A stretch of 64,000 bases of DNA, taken from positions 15,066,001 through 15,130,000 of the forward strand of contig NC_134161.1 of assembly GCF_033958435.1 (NCBI RefSeq), written 5' to 3'. This document shows, piece after piece, positions 32,771 through 43,810 of the stretch. This stretch comes from Carettochelys insculpta. Taxonomy: Eukaryota; Chordata; Testudines; Carettochelyidae. The translations under genes and the position numbers were made by a program. The notes below the pieces were generated by a model. It did not search any database and was not told the DNA's origin. It saw only the letters and a program-made list of their open reading frames with translations. Numbering within the stretch: position 1 is the stretch's first letter; each line of letters opens with the position of its first letter.

Positions 32771-33664
32771 AAGCAAAATATGAACATTAAGCATTCAGTT
32801 ATTGACCTAGCCAGGCTGACCTCCAGCCCAGAGCAAGGTTGGGATGGTTTCTTTGATATTTTAATGTATTTTGGCCTGCAACTGATCTGCACGCACACAC
32901 ACCATTATCTTGGAGAAATAGAATGTTAGGCCTATGACTAACCTGAATAATAGAGATCCCTGGGGGGTGAGGAGAAGGGTTTTGGGATGTCCTTTGGGCT
33001 GACCATTATGTATTTACAATGGGGCATGGGAACCCCTGAGACACCTGGCACTGTTGTGTCCCATTGTGCCAGGTGCTGAAGAAATACACAAGAGACAGCC
33101 TATGCCCCCTGAAACCACTCCTGGCTGAACAGACTAGCCAGACAAAGGCTTGGAACAAAAGAAGTACTGGTTGATGCTCTCTAATCTGGAACTGTCTCAT
33201 CAGGCAAGATTCATGATCCAGCATGATTTTAGCTAGCTAGACGACCGCTCATTATGGGTGTGGCCAAGTTTCTGTGATCCCACAGAGTTTGTGTACAGCC
33301 ACCAGTCCTGGCTCTCAGTGTTCTGTGCTGTTATTTAGCTGTAATTTACTCCTAAATGTCTTATCAGAGCCCAGTAAGCAGTGGAGGTGTTGGTAATGCT
33401 GCCAGACAATACTGACCTCCTGTTGTCTGGCAAATTGTCTCATTCGGCACCAGTCAGGTCCCGAGGGTGCAGGACTAGAGACAGTCAAACTGTAGCATTA
33501 TAATTTAGCCAATGACGAACTGAGCATAGAGAGATTAAGGCTGAGATTTGAAAAGTTGCCTAATGAGTTTAGACAACTGAGTCCTATTAAAACAAACAAA
33601 ATTAGTTGAACTCAGTGGGAATGGGTGCCCAGATCCCTTAGATAGCATGAAGAAGCTCATCATA
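32771..33664. other. unique DNA with a possible SINE tail
   Basis: 33060-33130 (CCATTGTGCCAGGTGCTGAA, AGAGACAGCCTATGCCCCCT) resembles the minus-strand old SINE tail seen at 36700. Nothing else recognised. Confidence 0.4.
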
Positions 33665-33890
33665 AAGAACTGTGTCTAAGTATAGTGAGAGAGGCTGGTC
33701 CAGGTGAGTTAGGAGCCAGTCCCAGCTCGGCCACAGACTACCTGTGTGACCTTGAGTATATCACAGTCTCTCTGTGCCTCAGTTTCCTCACTTGTACAAT
33801 GAGGTTAACAGCACAGATGGATGAAGTAGGGAGAAATACATTACAGATTGTGAGGTGCTCAGACACTGTAGTGATGGCAGCCGGATAAAT
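33665..33890 (+). repeat. MIR-type SINE, near full length
   Basis: GTCCCAGCTCGGCCACAGAC, CCTGTGTGACCTTGAGTATA, CTGTGCCTCAGTTTCCTCAC, TGTACAATGAGGTTAACAG and ATTGTGAGGTGCTCAGACAC are in MIR order and keep good similarity to the core. Confidence 0.85.
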
Positions 33891-34794
33891 TAACAGTCCA
33901 AAACCAGCACTGTAGCAATAAAACCATTCTTTTGCCACTTAAATTTCTCCTGAACTTCAAGCAAATCAAAGCCAAGTTGTATGTTAGCATCTAGCCTATC
34001 TCTCTCCATACATTCTGTTCAAATAGCTTTCATTATCCCCTGTGCCAGCCAGAGCCCTGCCAAAGCCTTTCTTGGACTCTTAGCATAAACAAACACATTA
34101 ACAGCCACACTACAATGAAACCTTGGGCTTATTTAAAGGAAGCACAATTACAGACAGTAGACCAGGAGCAAAAACAGTACAAGGCCAATATGAGGCAAGA
34201 AAGAAAGTGCAGGAATCAAAAGGAAGCATACAAAAGATGAAATATACAAACACATGGTAAAGTGGAGAGATGACAAGAGTGCAGGTAACTGACTCTACTT
34301 GCTGCAAGAAAGGCAGAGGTCGGGGAGTGAGAAAGGAGAGATCAGTAATGCAGAGGTTTTCAAGCACAGAAACAAGAGCACATAGGAAGAAAAAGTATAT
34401 CGGAGTTTTGAGAAGATGACAGAGGATGTTATTGGTAGGAGAGGCAAGAAACATACAAACAGGACTCACATAGGAACCAGATATGATTTCATAACATGCA
34501 CTACCCCAAAATGCTTTCTCTGATGCACTACAGGGATTATTCACCCACTGCTGAAGTGCAGCCGTTTCTGGGGTAGAGCACAGCCAACATTTTCCACTGG
34601 AGGCAAGCTCTAGAAATTGGAGTGAGGGGAAAAAAAAAACAAGCCAAAACTATTTTAATTGAGGCTCCAGAGGGGATTTTTTCTTCTTTGTTTGTTTGTT
34701 TTTAGGCAAATTTGGCAGAACACACCTGCCTGAGCCGGAATGGAGCCAGGGCGTTTTATTAGCCTTGTGAATCAGACATTGAGAGTTTGGTCCT
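33891..34794. other. unique intergenic DNA
   Basis: No gene recognised. The 144-codon minus-strand frame at 34110-34544 is hydrophobic but has no recognisable domain or signal, and I do not accept it as a gene. Confidence 0.35.
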
Positions 34795-34960
34795 TGTTGA
34801 GGTCTCAAATGTGTTTCAAGATCGTGGCTTCTAAGTATCTAGGAGCAAGTTAGATAAACATCTATCGGGGACGATGTAGATGGGGGTAGGTCCTTCTGGG
34901 AATCCAGGGGACTGGACTCAGTGACCTCTCAAGGTCCTATTCTATGATTCTAAGTCATTC
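34795..34960 (+). mobile_element. old CR1-type LINE 3' end
   Basis: GTTAGATAAACATCTATCGG, GGACTGGACTCAGTGACCTC and TCAAGGTCCTATTCTATGAT with TCTAAGTC form a diverged CR1 3' end on the plus strand. Confidence 0.75.
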
Positions 34961-36699
34961 AGGTTTAAAAATACCTCCCCAAGGAAAAGCCCTCTGGGTT
35001 CTGCCATGGCAGTGTGGTTTTAGGACTGGGCTCTGTGGCTTGTTGGAGTGACATCTCTGTGTGCATAGCTTTGGTTTAACTGTTGCACGCTTCATTCCTG
35101 TTTGTCTAACGCATCTTTTGTCAACCAACAGGGAGTCACATTGCAACCCTGAAGCAAAAAGTGTGCCCATAGTGGATATCAAAGTGGTGTGTTGACATAA
35201 CATGCCATGCTGGATTAAATGTGTACAATCCATGGGTCACACCAAATATACCTTGTGGGCAGCACATTTACTGGACTGAATCTGGAAGTACCATAGAGAG
35301 TGCCACCTTCTGGTGCAGATCCAGCCCTGGCAAAGAAGAATTGCTGCAGTCCAGTCCTGGTGCTTGGATGGGTAGGGTGCCAGGGTCCTGGACAGGATGG
35401 CTGCCCCAGAACTGGTTGAAACTCAGAATTGTCCATGATGTGTAAATTCCTCCTCCTCCACCCCAAACTGAAAATCGTTTTGAAGAGTCCATTAGAGGGG
35501 AAGTGACGTTTCACTGTGAAGCCCCTTCCCTTGCGAATGCATTGCCTCTTGGCTCAGTTTGGTTCATTGTTCCGGGACACCATAGTAGCAGTTGTGCATA
35601 ACATGAGGTGTCAAACTGTGACATCATTTCCTCTGCACAGGACCAGACGGCGGGGGCAGCAGCCTGCCTAGTTAGCAAGTTGACTCCTGCTCAAACCTCC
35701 TGTCTCTTTCCTCACACACCTGGGCATGATGGTAGCCCCCACAGGTTCTCTCAGACCTCAGCCAGGGGGCTGGAGCCTGACCTCTGCACAGCTGACTTTG
35801 CCAGTGCCAAGCTCCTCCTGGCAGCCAGTAGGGTTTGCACAGGGGACCTGCAACACCAAAGCAGCAGTTCCTTCCACTGGGGCTAACACAGCAGCTCCAT
35901 TAGCTGCCTGCAGTGGTAGGTTTTTAATCTCCCCATGCTGGATGGATTATCAGGCTGCCCCTTCCATGAGGCAGCTCACTCCCATCTCTGGGGAATCTCT
36001 GCCATAGAGAAAAAGCTTCCTCTCTGTGGTCATTTTGCTGGTGTCTGATAAGAGCAACATGCCAGGGCAGGAATCCGGGGGAGTGGCTGGTAAGATGGAG
36101 AGTTTGCAGGGTTGACTCTCAGAGTGGGAGCACACCAGGTAACACTCAGATTATGTCAGAGGCATTTGCAATCAATGCGATGACCAAAGTATTCCCATTT
36201 TAGCATCAGTGCATCTAGCTCTTCACTAGCCAGCCAGGGCTATTCCTTCCCCACTGGCCCACAAAGCACTTCTCTCACCACAGGGACAGGCTCCTGCTAT
36301 GCAAACAACCCAGTGTGTTTTCCCCAGCACTCCAGAGGGGAGTCTGAGCACTCGCTTTCTACATAAACCCTTGAATTTCCCTGTCGTTGCCAAAGTGGCT
36401 GTAATAATAATAATTAATCATAAGTAAAGCTCTTGCTTTTGAATTGGATAATATTAATAATACTTAGCAGGTTATATAGTGCTTTACAGACATTAACTAA
36501 TTAATCCTCGCCCTGCTTTACTATGGTGATTAGCACAAGGAAAAACAAACAGCCTTTTTTTTTCCCCCCAGCCCCTGGTAGGTATATGTCAGTGACTAAC
36601 ATGGAGTTGCTCTACAAACAGGACAGAATGTTCTACAACAGAGGTGGGTTTTGAAAGGGGCAGGATCGCTGATAGTAGAAGATGATAACAGTAGGGCAG
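34961..36699. other. unique intergenic DNA
   Basis: No gene recognised. 36466-36530 (GGTTATATAGTGCTTTACAG, ACATTAACTAATTAATCCTC) has the look of an old SINE/LINE2-type tail but is too short to call. Confidence 0.35.
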
Positions 36700-37185
36700 C
36701 ACCCAACTGAAATCAGGTCTCCAAGGTGCCAGGAGCTGTACGTTCATATACTAAAGAGGCAGTCCCTAGCCCAGGAGTTTATAATCTAAATAAACAGAAT
36801 ACAGGAGGAGAAACAGAGGCAGGAAATAACTCTCTGGGGCTGTGTCTACACGTGCCCCAAACTTCGAAATGGCCACTTTGAAGTTTACTAATGAAGTGCT
36901 AAAATGCATATTCAGCGCTTCATTAGCCTGCAGGCAGCCACAGCACTTTGAAATTGACGTGCCTCTCCGCCGCACGTCTCATCCAGACGGGGCTCCTTTT
37001 TGAAAGGACGCCGCCTACGGCGAAGTCCCCTTATTCCCATCAGCTCATTTGCGTGGCCATTTCAAAGTTTGGGGCACATGTAGACGTAGCCTGGAGGTCA
37101 CATAGAGGAAGCTGGGAATAGAACCTGGACTGTCTGATACCCAACACCTTGGTTTAATTATTAAGCTATGCTGCCCCTCTTGATA
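36700..37185 (-). repeat. old tRNA-type SINE split by a transposon
   Basis: From left: tail GTGCCAGGAGCTGTACG, GGCAGTCCCTAGCCCAGGAG, TTATAATCTAAATAAACAG, core GGAGAAACAGAGGCAGG, then at 36838-37091 a family P insertion, then AGGTCACATAGAGGAAGCTG, GGAATAGAACCTGGACTGTC and head TTGGTTTAATTATTAAGCTA. Joining the two sides gives the order expected of the SINE (core, GGTCACA, GAACC box) with nothing missing. Confidence 0.8.
36838..37091. mobile_element. family P DNA transposon, short form
   Basis: The 254-bp element starts GGCTGTGTCTACACGTGCC and ends GGCACATGTAGACGTAGCC, flanked by TGG on both sides (36835-36837 and 37092-37094). It follows the left arm of the palindrome at 57599-58034 up to the centre (CCCATCAGCTCAT). 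It then jumps straight to the last 40 or so bases of the right arm (TTGCGTGGCCATTTCAAAG). CAT precedes both break points in the long copy. No coding capacity. Confidence 0.9.
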
Positions 37186-37884
37186 TGGCTCAGTGCCAGG
37201 AGCAGACAGGTGCTATGTAATCGACACTGACACCTGCATAATATCAAGCTAGATGCGAAGAGGGCTCACTTTGCCTTGCAAGGCCCTTGATGATTTGGAT
37301 CACAGCTATCTGAGGTGTTGCCAAAAGAAGTATCCGAGCAACTGGACCCTCCAGAATTCTTTGGAAGGAGGCTCCCAGAGAGATGCTCTCCTTGAGTATA
37401 GCTGAATGGCAAACAGATTCCCCATCCTGTGAACATCTTCAAGATGGTGCAAGTTTTGCCCACAAAGACCCTTCCCTGGTACACTCCATGGCATATATCA
37501 TATGCTGTAGGAAACCAAGTCTCCACCACAACTGTTGTGAAGAAAGATTTGAACCTACGTCCCTTAAACACTGGCTGAGTGGACCCCAAACTTTGGGCTA
37601 TGAGCCACTCTGCCACCACAAACTCCAAAACCTCCTCCGAAAAACATTTTATCAAAAATGATCTCAGCAGGCTCCATCAAGTTCCCATCACCTTGCTCCA
37701 GCAGAAGGTGGATTTACTGGCATTCAGAGTAATTTTCAAGGATTATATTTCCCCTGGCCTTGTTGGAGAGAGAGATGTCAGGGTTATTGAGTAATTCACT
37801 AGCAACTTGTATAGCAAGTTTATATCTGAGCTGTGATGTCAATTTTAGGATTATTAGCTACAGACTCTGGTATAACCAGCTGGT
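37186..37884. other. unique intergenic DNA
   Basis: Nothing recognised. Confidence 0.35.
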
Positions 37885-37990
37885 CCCAGTCACATACAAG
37901 ACCCCAGCATAAAAGGTGCTGCACAAATGCTTATAAAGGCATGCACCCTGTCCCCAAGGAGTTCCCAGTCTTTTGGACAATATTTGTTTT
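37885..37990 (-). repeat. old SINE tail
   Basis: CAGCATAAAAGGTGCTGCAC, TGCACCCTGTCCCCAAGGAG and TTCCCAGTCTTTTGG parallel the tail of the SINE at 36700-37185. Confidence 0.55.
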
Positions 37991-38100
37991 GTATCTTTCC
38001 AGTCACACAGTATAACCTCGACCTATCAGACTGAGCTACCTTGCATTTCTTTTAAAAATCAAGTAAGAGCGGAAGTCAAGTTGCACTGAACAAGAGCACA

Positions 38101-38395
38101 TTGTGCCTATGTCTAGATTACAGGCATTTGTCGGCAGAAGTTAGTGTCGGAAGCTATCTTGCAACAAAACCTCTGTCAACAGATGGTGGCCAGACCACAA
38201 AATTGGATCAGCAAAACGGCCACCCGGAAGCACAGCTGACAGGGTTGCCCCGTGTCCTGGAAGCCTTTTCTGTAAACAGAGGGCCCCCCCAGAATGTCCA
38301 AACCGGCACTTTGTCAACAGATCCCTGTCAACATCGGTGCTGTTCCTTGTTGTGAGCTGGGTACGGCTGTCAACAAAAGTGCTGCATGCTATCAC
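38101..38395 (+). mobile_element. family D DNA transposon, diverged
   Basis: CCTATGTCTAGATTACAGGC at the left is a damaged family end. The interior words AACCTCTGTCAACAGATGGT, AAACAGAGGGCCCC and CACTTTGTCAACAGATCCCT match the copy at 42920-43344. The right end is not clear. Confidence 0.7.
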
Positions 38396-39747
38396 CTTAC
38401 TGTCACTGTTACTTACCCTGCGTTAAGTCTTTTTGTATAAACTCTGCACTGTGTCTTTGGTAACAGATCTGTCCCCTTCTAATGAACTGATTGCCTGTTG
38501 AATGAATGAGGTGTGAATGGATAAGGCGTGAAGGGTAAGCACCTCAGGACAGTTTTCCAAGGACAATGAAACCTCTGTAGTTGGCTCAGTGGAAGAAGAT
38601 CAGACATATGGACGGCCCTGGGAGTCAGCAGGGAGCACCTGCTCTTGGGAACCCCCTCTTTGAAGATGAATGTGGCAGCATGAAGGCAACATCCAGCGAG
38701 TGCCTTTTCCCCTGAAAAAGATTGTTTGTTTGCTTCTTACAACGCTTGCAACATCAGGGTCTGGGTCTGTGCAGCTCCAAGCACACTGAAGGCACTTTCT
38801 CAGCAGGGCCTCTAGCTGCAAATGTAACCCGTCAACAATAACAACCACATAATGCTATGTACCATGCAAGATTTTCATCCTAGCTCTCCCCCTTTAAGGA
38901 ATAATAGCTCACTCTAACTTTACTCTTCCTTCTAATTTACTGGCTCATTCAGAAGCTTTTTTTTTTTCTTTCTGCTTGAGCAATAGGAGGGTTTTGAAGC
39001 TGGAGATGTAATAAAGGCAGACTCTTCACTCCCTGCTAAGATTCCTCATTATAAAATTATTTCCCCACTTTTTAAAATATCAATGACGCCTTTGATGTCT
39101 GTGTTTTTAAAACGGCTCTTAAAAGAATAAAATGAAGGGAAAAAAATGAATGAAGACTGAGCTCCCATCACCCCAGCCCACGTGTGCCATTGCAAGCAGG
39201 ACTTTTGCACAAGAAAGTGAACTGTGCTTTCTTGCTTTGAACAAATGGAATGATGACGGCCGCTGGAAATACAGCCATTCATAACAAATACATGAAAGCG
39301 GCAGCATATCCCTGCCTCTCCGCTGCGTCTGCCTCAGGCCTCAGCTAGACCCACGTGACTCCTTGCTTTGGCAAAGGATGTCTGAGCAAACTGGCTCTCC
39401 CTGTCTGAGTCTCAGTGGGGAGGGGAATGCAATTTGTGGGGCAACCGGCCCTGTCTCTGCATCTGGATTTGCTTGACTTCTGCTGGGAGAGTTATTTTGG
39501 CCCCTCGGCAAGACAGCACACCAATGTCTCTCTTTTCTCCTTCAAGGTGCAGTGGCATTGACAGGCAGGAATGTTGGAATATGTCAGACAGAGGAAAGTG
39601 CATTGCAGAGATAAGCCTGTGCCAATTTCACTCGTAGGTTACTTAATTAAAAGAGAGAGTCTCTTGACTACAGGGCATCACTTGCTGTGGCTGTCATTTT
39701 TCTCCTCTCCAAACCTCCTCTGGTGTTTTTCCTAGCCACATCCCAAG
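38396..39747. other. unique DNA with possible conserved segment
   Basis: 38880-39320 is AT-rich and repeat-free with long clean stretches such as CTAATTTACTGGCTCATTCA, GGAATGATGACGGCCGCTGG and TACAGCCATTCATAACAAAT. It is a reasonable conserved non-coding candidate. Frames over it are short and on both strands. Confidence 0.3.
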
Positions 39748-40005
39748 GGCTTGTCTACAGACACAATCTGAGGTGTGCCTGCAGCACACACAACCATACC
39801 AGAGCTAGTTTTCATCTGCCTAGCTCAAATCGCATTAACAGGAATAAGCCCTGGTGATGCAGGTTGTACAAAGCCCCGTTCCCCATCCCGTGTATGAACT
39901 CAATCACTATCTTGTCCTGCAGCAGACTCACAGCCATCGTTACTTAAGGTACCCATGTTCAAGCTACACCTGCTGCAGTCGCATCTCTGCCTGTATTACA
40001 GTCAT
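39748..40005. mobile_element. possible DNA transposon with related ends
   Basis: GGGCTTGTCTACAGACAC at the left resembles the shared end GGCTAYGTCTACAC. A candidate right end, TTACAGTCATACC, sits against the CR1 at 40007. The interior matches no other copy in the window. Weak. Confidence 0.3.
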
Positions 40006-40006
40006 A

Positions 40007-40620
40007 CCATAGAATCCTTGGGCAGGAAGAGACCTCAGGAGGTCATCGAGTCCAGCCCCCTGCCCAAAGTAGGACCAACCCCAACAAAATCATCCCAGCC
40101 AGGACTTTGTCAAGAAGGGACTTAAAAACCTCTAGGGATGGAGATGCCACCATCTCTCTAGGTAACGCATTCCAGTGCTTGACCACCCTCCTGGGGAAAC
40201 AGTTTTTCCTATTAACCAACCTAGACTTCCCACACTTTAACTTGCCGTTGCTCCTAGTTCTGCCACCTGTCACTACTGAGAACAACCTCTCTCCATCCTC
40301 TTTGCAACCCTGCTTCAGGAAGTTGAAGGCTTCTATCAAACTGCCTCTCAATCTTCTTTCCTGAAAACTAAATAAGTCCAAATCCCTCAGCATCTCCTCA
40401 TGGGTCATGTGCTCCAGCCCTCTAGTCATTTTGGTTGCCCTCTGCTGGACCATCTTCAGTTGATCCACATCCTTCCTGTAACAGGGGACGCAGAATGGGG
40501 CACAATACTCCAGATGTGGCCTGACCAGTGCTGAACAGAGGGGAACAATAACTTCTCCACATCTGCTGATAATGCTCCTCCTAATGCACCCCAAATATGC
40601 CATTAGCCTTCATATCCAGG
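40007..40620 (-). mobile_element. CR1 LINE 3' part
   Basis: A minus-strand CR1 whose 3' end is CATAGAATCCTTGGGCAGGA at 40007. It is truncated at about 40620, where a plus-strand CR1 tail fragment follows 8 bp later. Confidence 0.92.
40043..40603 (-). pseudogene. CR1 protein C-terminal part, 186 codons open
   Basis: This is the longest uninterrupted CR1 frame in the window. Visible blocks: [74 protein letters not shown] and SPSLEVFKSLLDKVL, in the order of the CR1 ORF2 C terminus after the reverse transcriptase. The catalytic domain itself is gone by 5' truncation, so it makes no enzyme. It continues past the normal stop into the 3' region (LLGLVLLWAGGWTR). Confidence 0.88.
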
Positions 40621-40627
40621 CTCCTAT

Positions 40628-40692
40628 GGGAACTGGACTTGATGACCTTTTGAGGTCCCTTCCAGTTCTAGTGTTCTATGATTCTATGATCC
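40628..40692 (+). mobile_element. CR1 LINE 3' tail fragment
   Basis: GGAACTGGACTTGATGACCT, TTTGAGGTCCCTTCCAGTTC and TCTATGATTCTATGATCC form a plus-strand CR1 tail. It lies next to the truncated 5' side of the minus-strand CR1. Confidence 0.88.
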
Positions 40693-41587
40693 TTTGCATT
40701 TCTCCAAACCAGTTGCCTCAAAAGAGCTCCTTCCCCAGATTCCACCACACAGTAGTGGCTGTGCCTCAGGCTTTTCCAAGGGAAAGGGACTGGTTTATTC
40801 TTGTTCAGGATCTTCACAGAGGACCTGGGAAAGTAAGACCTTGGCCTGATTTTCTTGGATACTAACCTTGAACTTGCATCACTGGCATGACCTGACACTG
40901 TCGTGGCACCAGACTGCACATCACCCAGCCAGCAGAGCTGAGCACCATGCAGCTGGTCCTGAGGCAGAAAACTGTTGTTCACTGATATGCTGCAAAGCCA
41001 TACAATACCTTATATACCTCCTTTGTCCCACAGAATAAACTATAAATGCAAATAGATCATTTCTCCATCAAAATGTAGCCTCCTCTGCATGGGAGGAGCT
41101 CCACAGGTGTCATGGAAGCAAGCAGGGAAGAGAAATATTTTCTCCAGGCAGAAATCAAGTAATTTTCCTCTGTGATTGTAAACTGTTCCAAGCATGTGAC
41201 CACAGGGATAAAAAGTATGTTGGGCACAGTTCTTCTTTCCCTTTCACCTTCTGTAGCCACGGTGTGCCGTCACTGTCATCAGTGGAGTTACTCCTGGTTC
41301 ACATCAGCATATGTAAGAACAAGACATTCCTGATTTTTTTTTTAAAAAAAGGACTAAACAAGAGACCTGAATCTTGGATACCCCTCGGCTGGAATTTCAC
41401 CTTTCTACAAATGTCACCTACTCGTACCTATATCCAAAAAGGACCAAACTAAAGCTCTCAATGCAAATACCCCAAACACTCTTGGGATGTAGCTCAAAAT
41501 TTAGAAGGCAGTTAGGAGATTACCACCCCTTGCATAATTTAATCTCGTGTCCAAGACCTACTCTGTAAATTCCTTGTTCTGTACACC
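40693..41587. other. unique intergenic DNA
   Basis: Nothing recognised. Confidence 0.35.
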
Positions 41588-41665
41588 CTCCCTGAAGCCC
41601 TGGTGTGTGCCGTTGGGCAAGATGGACCATGGTCTGACCCAGTATGTTCCTATGTTCATGTGCAG
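41588..41665 (+). mobile_element. old LINE tail (CR1/L3-like)
   Basis: TTGGGCAAGATGGACCATGG, TCTGACCCAGTATGTTCCTA and TGTTCATG resemble the tail of an older CR1-group LINE. It sits immediately left of a younger minus-strand CR1. Confidence 0.6.
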
Positions 41666-41666
41666 T

Positions 41667-41985
41667 AAATCATAGAGTCATAGAACCATAGGACTGGAAG
41701 GGACCCCTGGAGGTCACCTAGTCCAGCCCCCTGCTTCAAGCAGGATCAACCCCAACTAAGTCATCCCAGCCAGGACCTTGGCAAAACAGGACTTAAAAAC
41801 CTCTAGGGATGGAGAATCCACCACCTGTCTAGGCAACACGTTCCAGTGCTTCACCACCCTCCTGGTGAAGTAGTTTTTTCCTGATATCCAACCTATACCT
41901 CTGTAACTTCAGACCATTGCTCCTTGTCCTGCTATCTGACACTACTGAGAACAGTTTCTCACCATCCTTTAGAGCTCCCCTTCAG
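41667..41985 (-). mobile_element. CR1 LINE 3' end
   Basis: CATAGAGTCATAGAACCATA, GGTCACCTAGTCCAGCCCCC, AACACGTTCCAGTGCTTCAC and ACAGTTTCTCACCATCC are the reverse of the CR1 3' part. It ends before catalytic motifs. Confidence 0.9.
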
Positions 41986-42919
41986 TCTTTTGGTTTGCTT
42001 GTCTGTCAGGATGAAGACCTGACTCAAAGCCCATACCATCACACTGTGCTAAGAGAACACAAAGCCATTCCCTCTGGTACAAGCTAACCCCTGCTCTAGG
42101 CTTGTTTACTCCTCAGTGCCCACCTTTGATGAAAACAAGCACAGACCCACAGAGAACCAGCCAGCATTAATAACCTCCATCCCCTTTTTTTGTAAGCACT
42201 TTCCTATTTCACTTTTTGTCAATCAAACAAACAAAGGAAGAATGAAGGAAGCCCCCACAAGATCAATATAATGCTGAAAATTCAGGCAATGAATCTGTTT
42301 CCAAGGCATTGCGGGAATCAAAAGAAATTCATGATGGGCAAAAGAAAGAGGTGCAATGTTTAAGTAAGATGTTTCCAAGCACTGGCACATGGATTGTTCT
42401 GTTAGTCCACAGAATCCTAGCTGTGTCACATGGTCAGGGGCTTCACTTCAAGTTTGGGAGGTGGGAGATCGCTCCAGCCCCGCTGAACTGCTACTCGTGG
42501 CACTTCAAAGGGGCCAGAAGATCCCAGCTACCCTTGAAGGGCTGGCCTAGGGGCAATTCCCCTTAGTGACCTCCACTGTGATGTGTGGTTGTGTGTGTGA
42601 CTGGGCTCCCCCTTCCTTCTGGGGTATGTGCATGTGATTCTGCCCCTGCCTCCAGAGTCCTGTGCTAGGATGCACTAGCAGTGTCCAGCAGCTGGGGGAA
42701 CATTTGTAGGGATATGGGATTTTGCTGTACAGGTTCCCATCCCAAGTGAAACCAGCACCTGTACTCTGGCATACACCTACAGTGTGAGGAGCAAAGGGAC
42801 AGCATGCGAAGGGTCTAACAAATACCTATCCTTCTTGGGTTGGGCACAGAGAGGAGGGGACTGTAAGCCACACACTCGGTGTTGCTGTCTACTCCCTGGT
42901 AGCAGGTGGGCTACATTAC
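41986..42919. other. unique intergenic DNA
   Basis: No gene recognised. The 210-codon frame starting at 42784 runs mostly over the adjoining transposon. Confidence 0.35.
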
Positions 42920-43344
42920 GGCTATGTCTACACTACAGGCGTCTGTTGACAGAAGTTACTGTTGGAAGAGATCTTCCAGCAAAACTTCTGCCAACAGGTA
43001 ATGTCCGCAAACAAAAGCGGATTGAAAGAGCAATCTGCTCTGTCAACAGAGAGTGGCCAGACTGCCCAGCTGCTCTCTCACAACAGAATGACCAACAGGA
43101 AACTCAGCAAATAGGAGTGCCTGGTGACCCGGAAGCCCTATCTGTCAACAGAGGAGCCCCAGAGCATCCACATGGCTTTTTTCTTCACAGAAACTGGCAG
43201 CAAAGGCATTATTCCTCATCAAGCAGAGGCAGAACACTGCCAGAGGAAGTGCTGACTTTTGTTGACAGCCTGTCAACAAAATGCATGTTGAGTGTCGATG
43301 GTCTGAGGGTTTTGTCGACAAAACCCTCTAGTGCAGACATAGCC
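42920..43344 (+). mobile_element. family D DNA transposon, best copy
   Basis: The 425-bp element starts GGCTATGTCTACACTACAGG and ends CTAGTGCAGACATAGCC, matching inverted ends. The interior has repeated GTCTGTTGACAGAAGT, CTCTGTCAACAGAG and TTGTTGACAGCCTGTCAACA hairpins plus TTTTGTCGACAAAACCC near the right end. The flanks TAC and TCT give no clear duplication. No gene inside: the 210-codon frame crossing it has no recognisable domain. Confidence 0.85.
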
Positions 43345-43644
43345 TCTGAGGCCTTTACACCCCCAGAGTTGGCTCTTTTGACTGAGCCAGTGAAGCTTCT
43401 GACCAGAGATTTGTAAGTTCCTGGTTCAGTCCCAGCTGATGGTGATTGGTTCCCCAGGGCAGCATGTTACACCTTAATAATTATCATTCCCATCAGCTAC
43501 CCCTCTCACACGGGGCCCTTGCAGTTCTCTCCCGTATGCAAAGTTGAGCCCTATTGTAATTCTTGCTGATTTCTTCTCCTCCCTCTGCATGGCGATATAA
43601 TCCATTGTGCTATCCCACAGAAGGATAGGCCAGCCAGCATTTTA

Positions 43645-43810
43645 GCCTAGAACTGAGTTCAAGTGTCTACTCTAAGGTGAGCATCCTCTGTGATTTTGGG
43701 CAAGCCACCTAGCTTCTCTATGCCTGTGAGATGTGGATACAATTGTAGTTCCCTTGCACTCAGGACAGCACAAGGAGAAACACCTGCAAAGATAGTGAGT
43801 TGTTCAGAAA
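43645..43810 (+). repeat. MIR-type SINE relic
   Basis: CTCTGTGATTTTGGGCAAGC, CACCTAGCTTCTCTATGCCT and GTGAGATGTGGATACAATTG are the MIR core. The head near 43645 (GAACTGAGTTCAAGTGTC) is weak. Confidence 0.65.

Noticed and set aside
34110..34544. 144-codon minus-strand hydrophobic frame
   Set aside because: It suggested a membrane protein, but hydrophobic codons arise from antisense A-rich DNA and there is no family resemblance.
42784..43416. 210-codon plus-strand open frame, the longest in the window
   Set aside because: Most of it lies on a non-coding transposon (family D, 42920-43344), it is not open in the other copies, and the protein has no recognisable domain.
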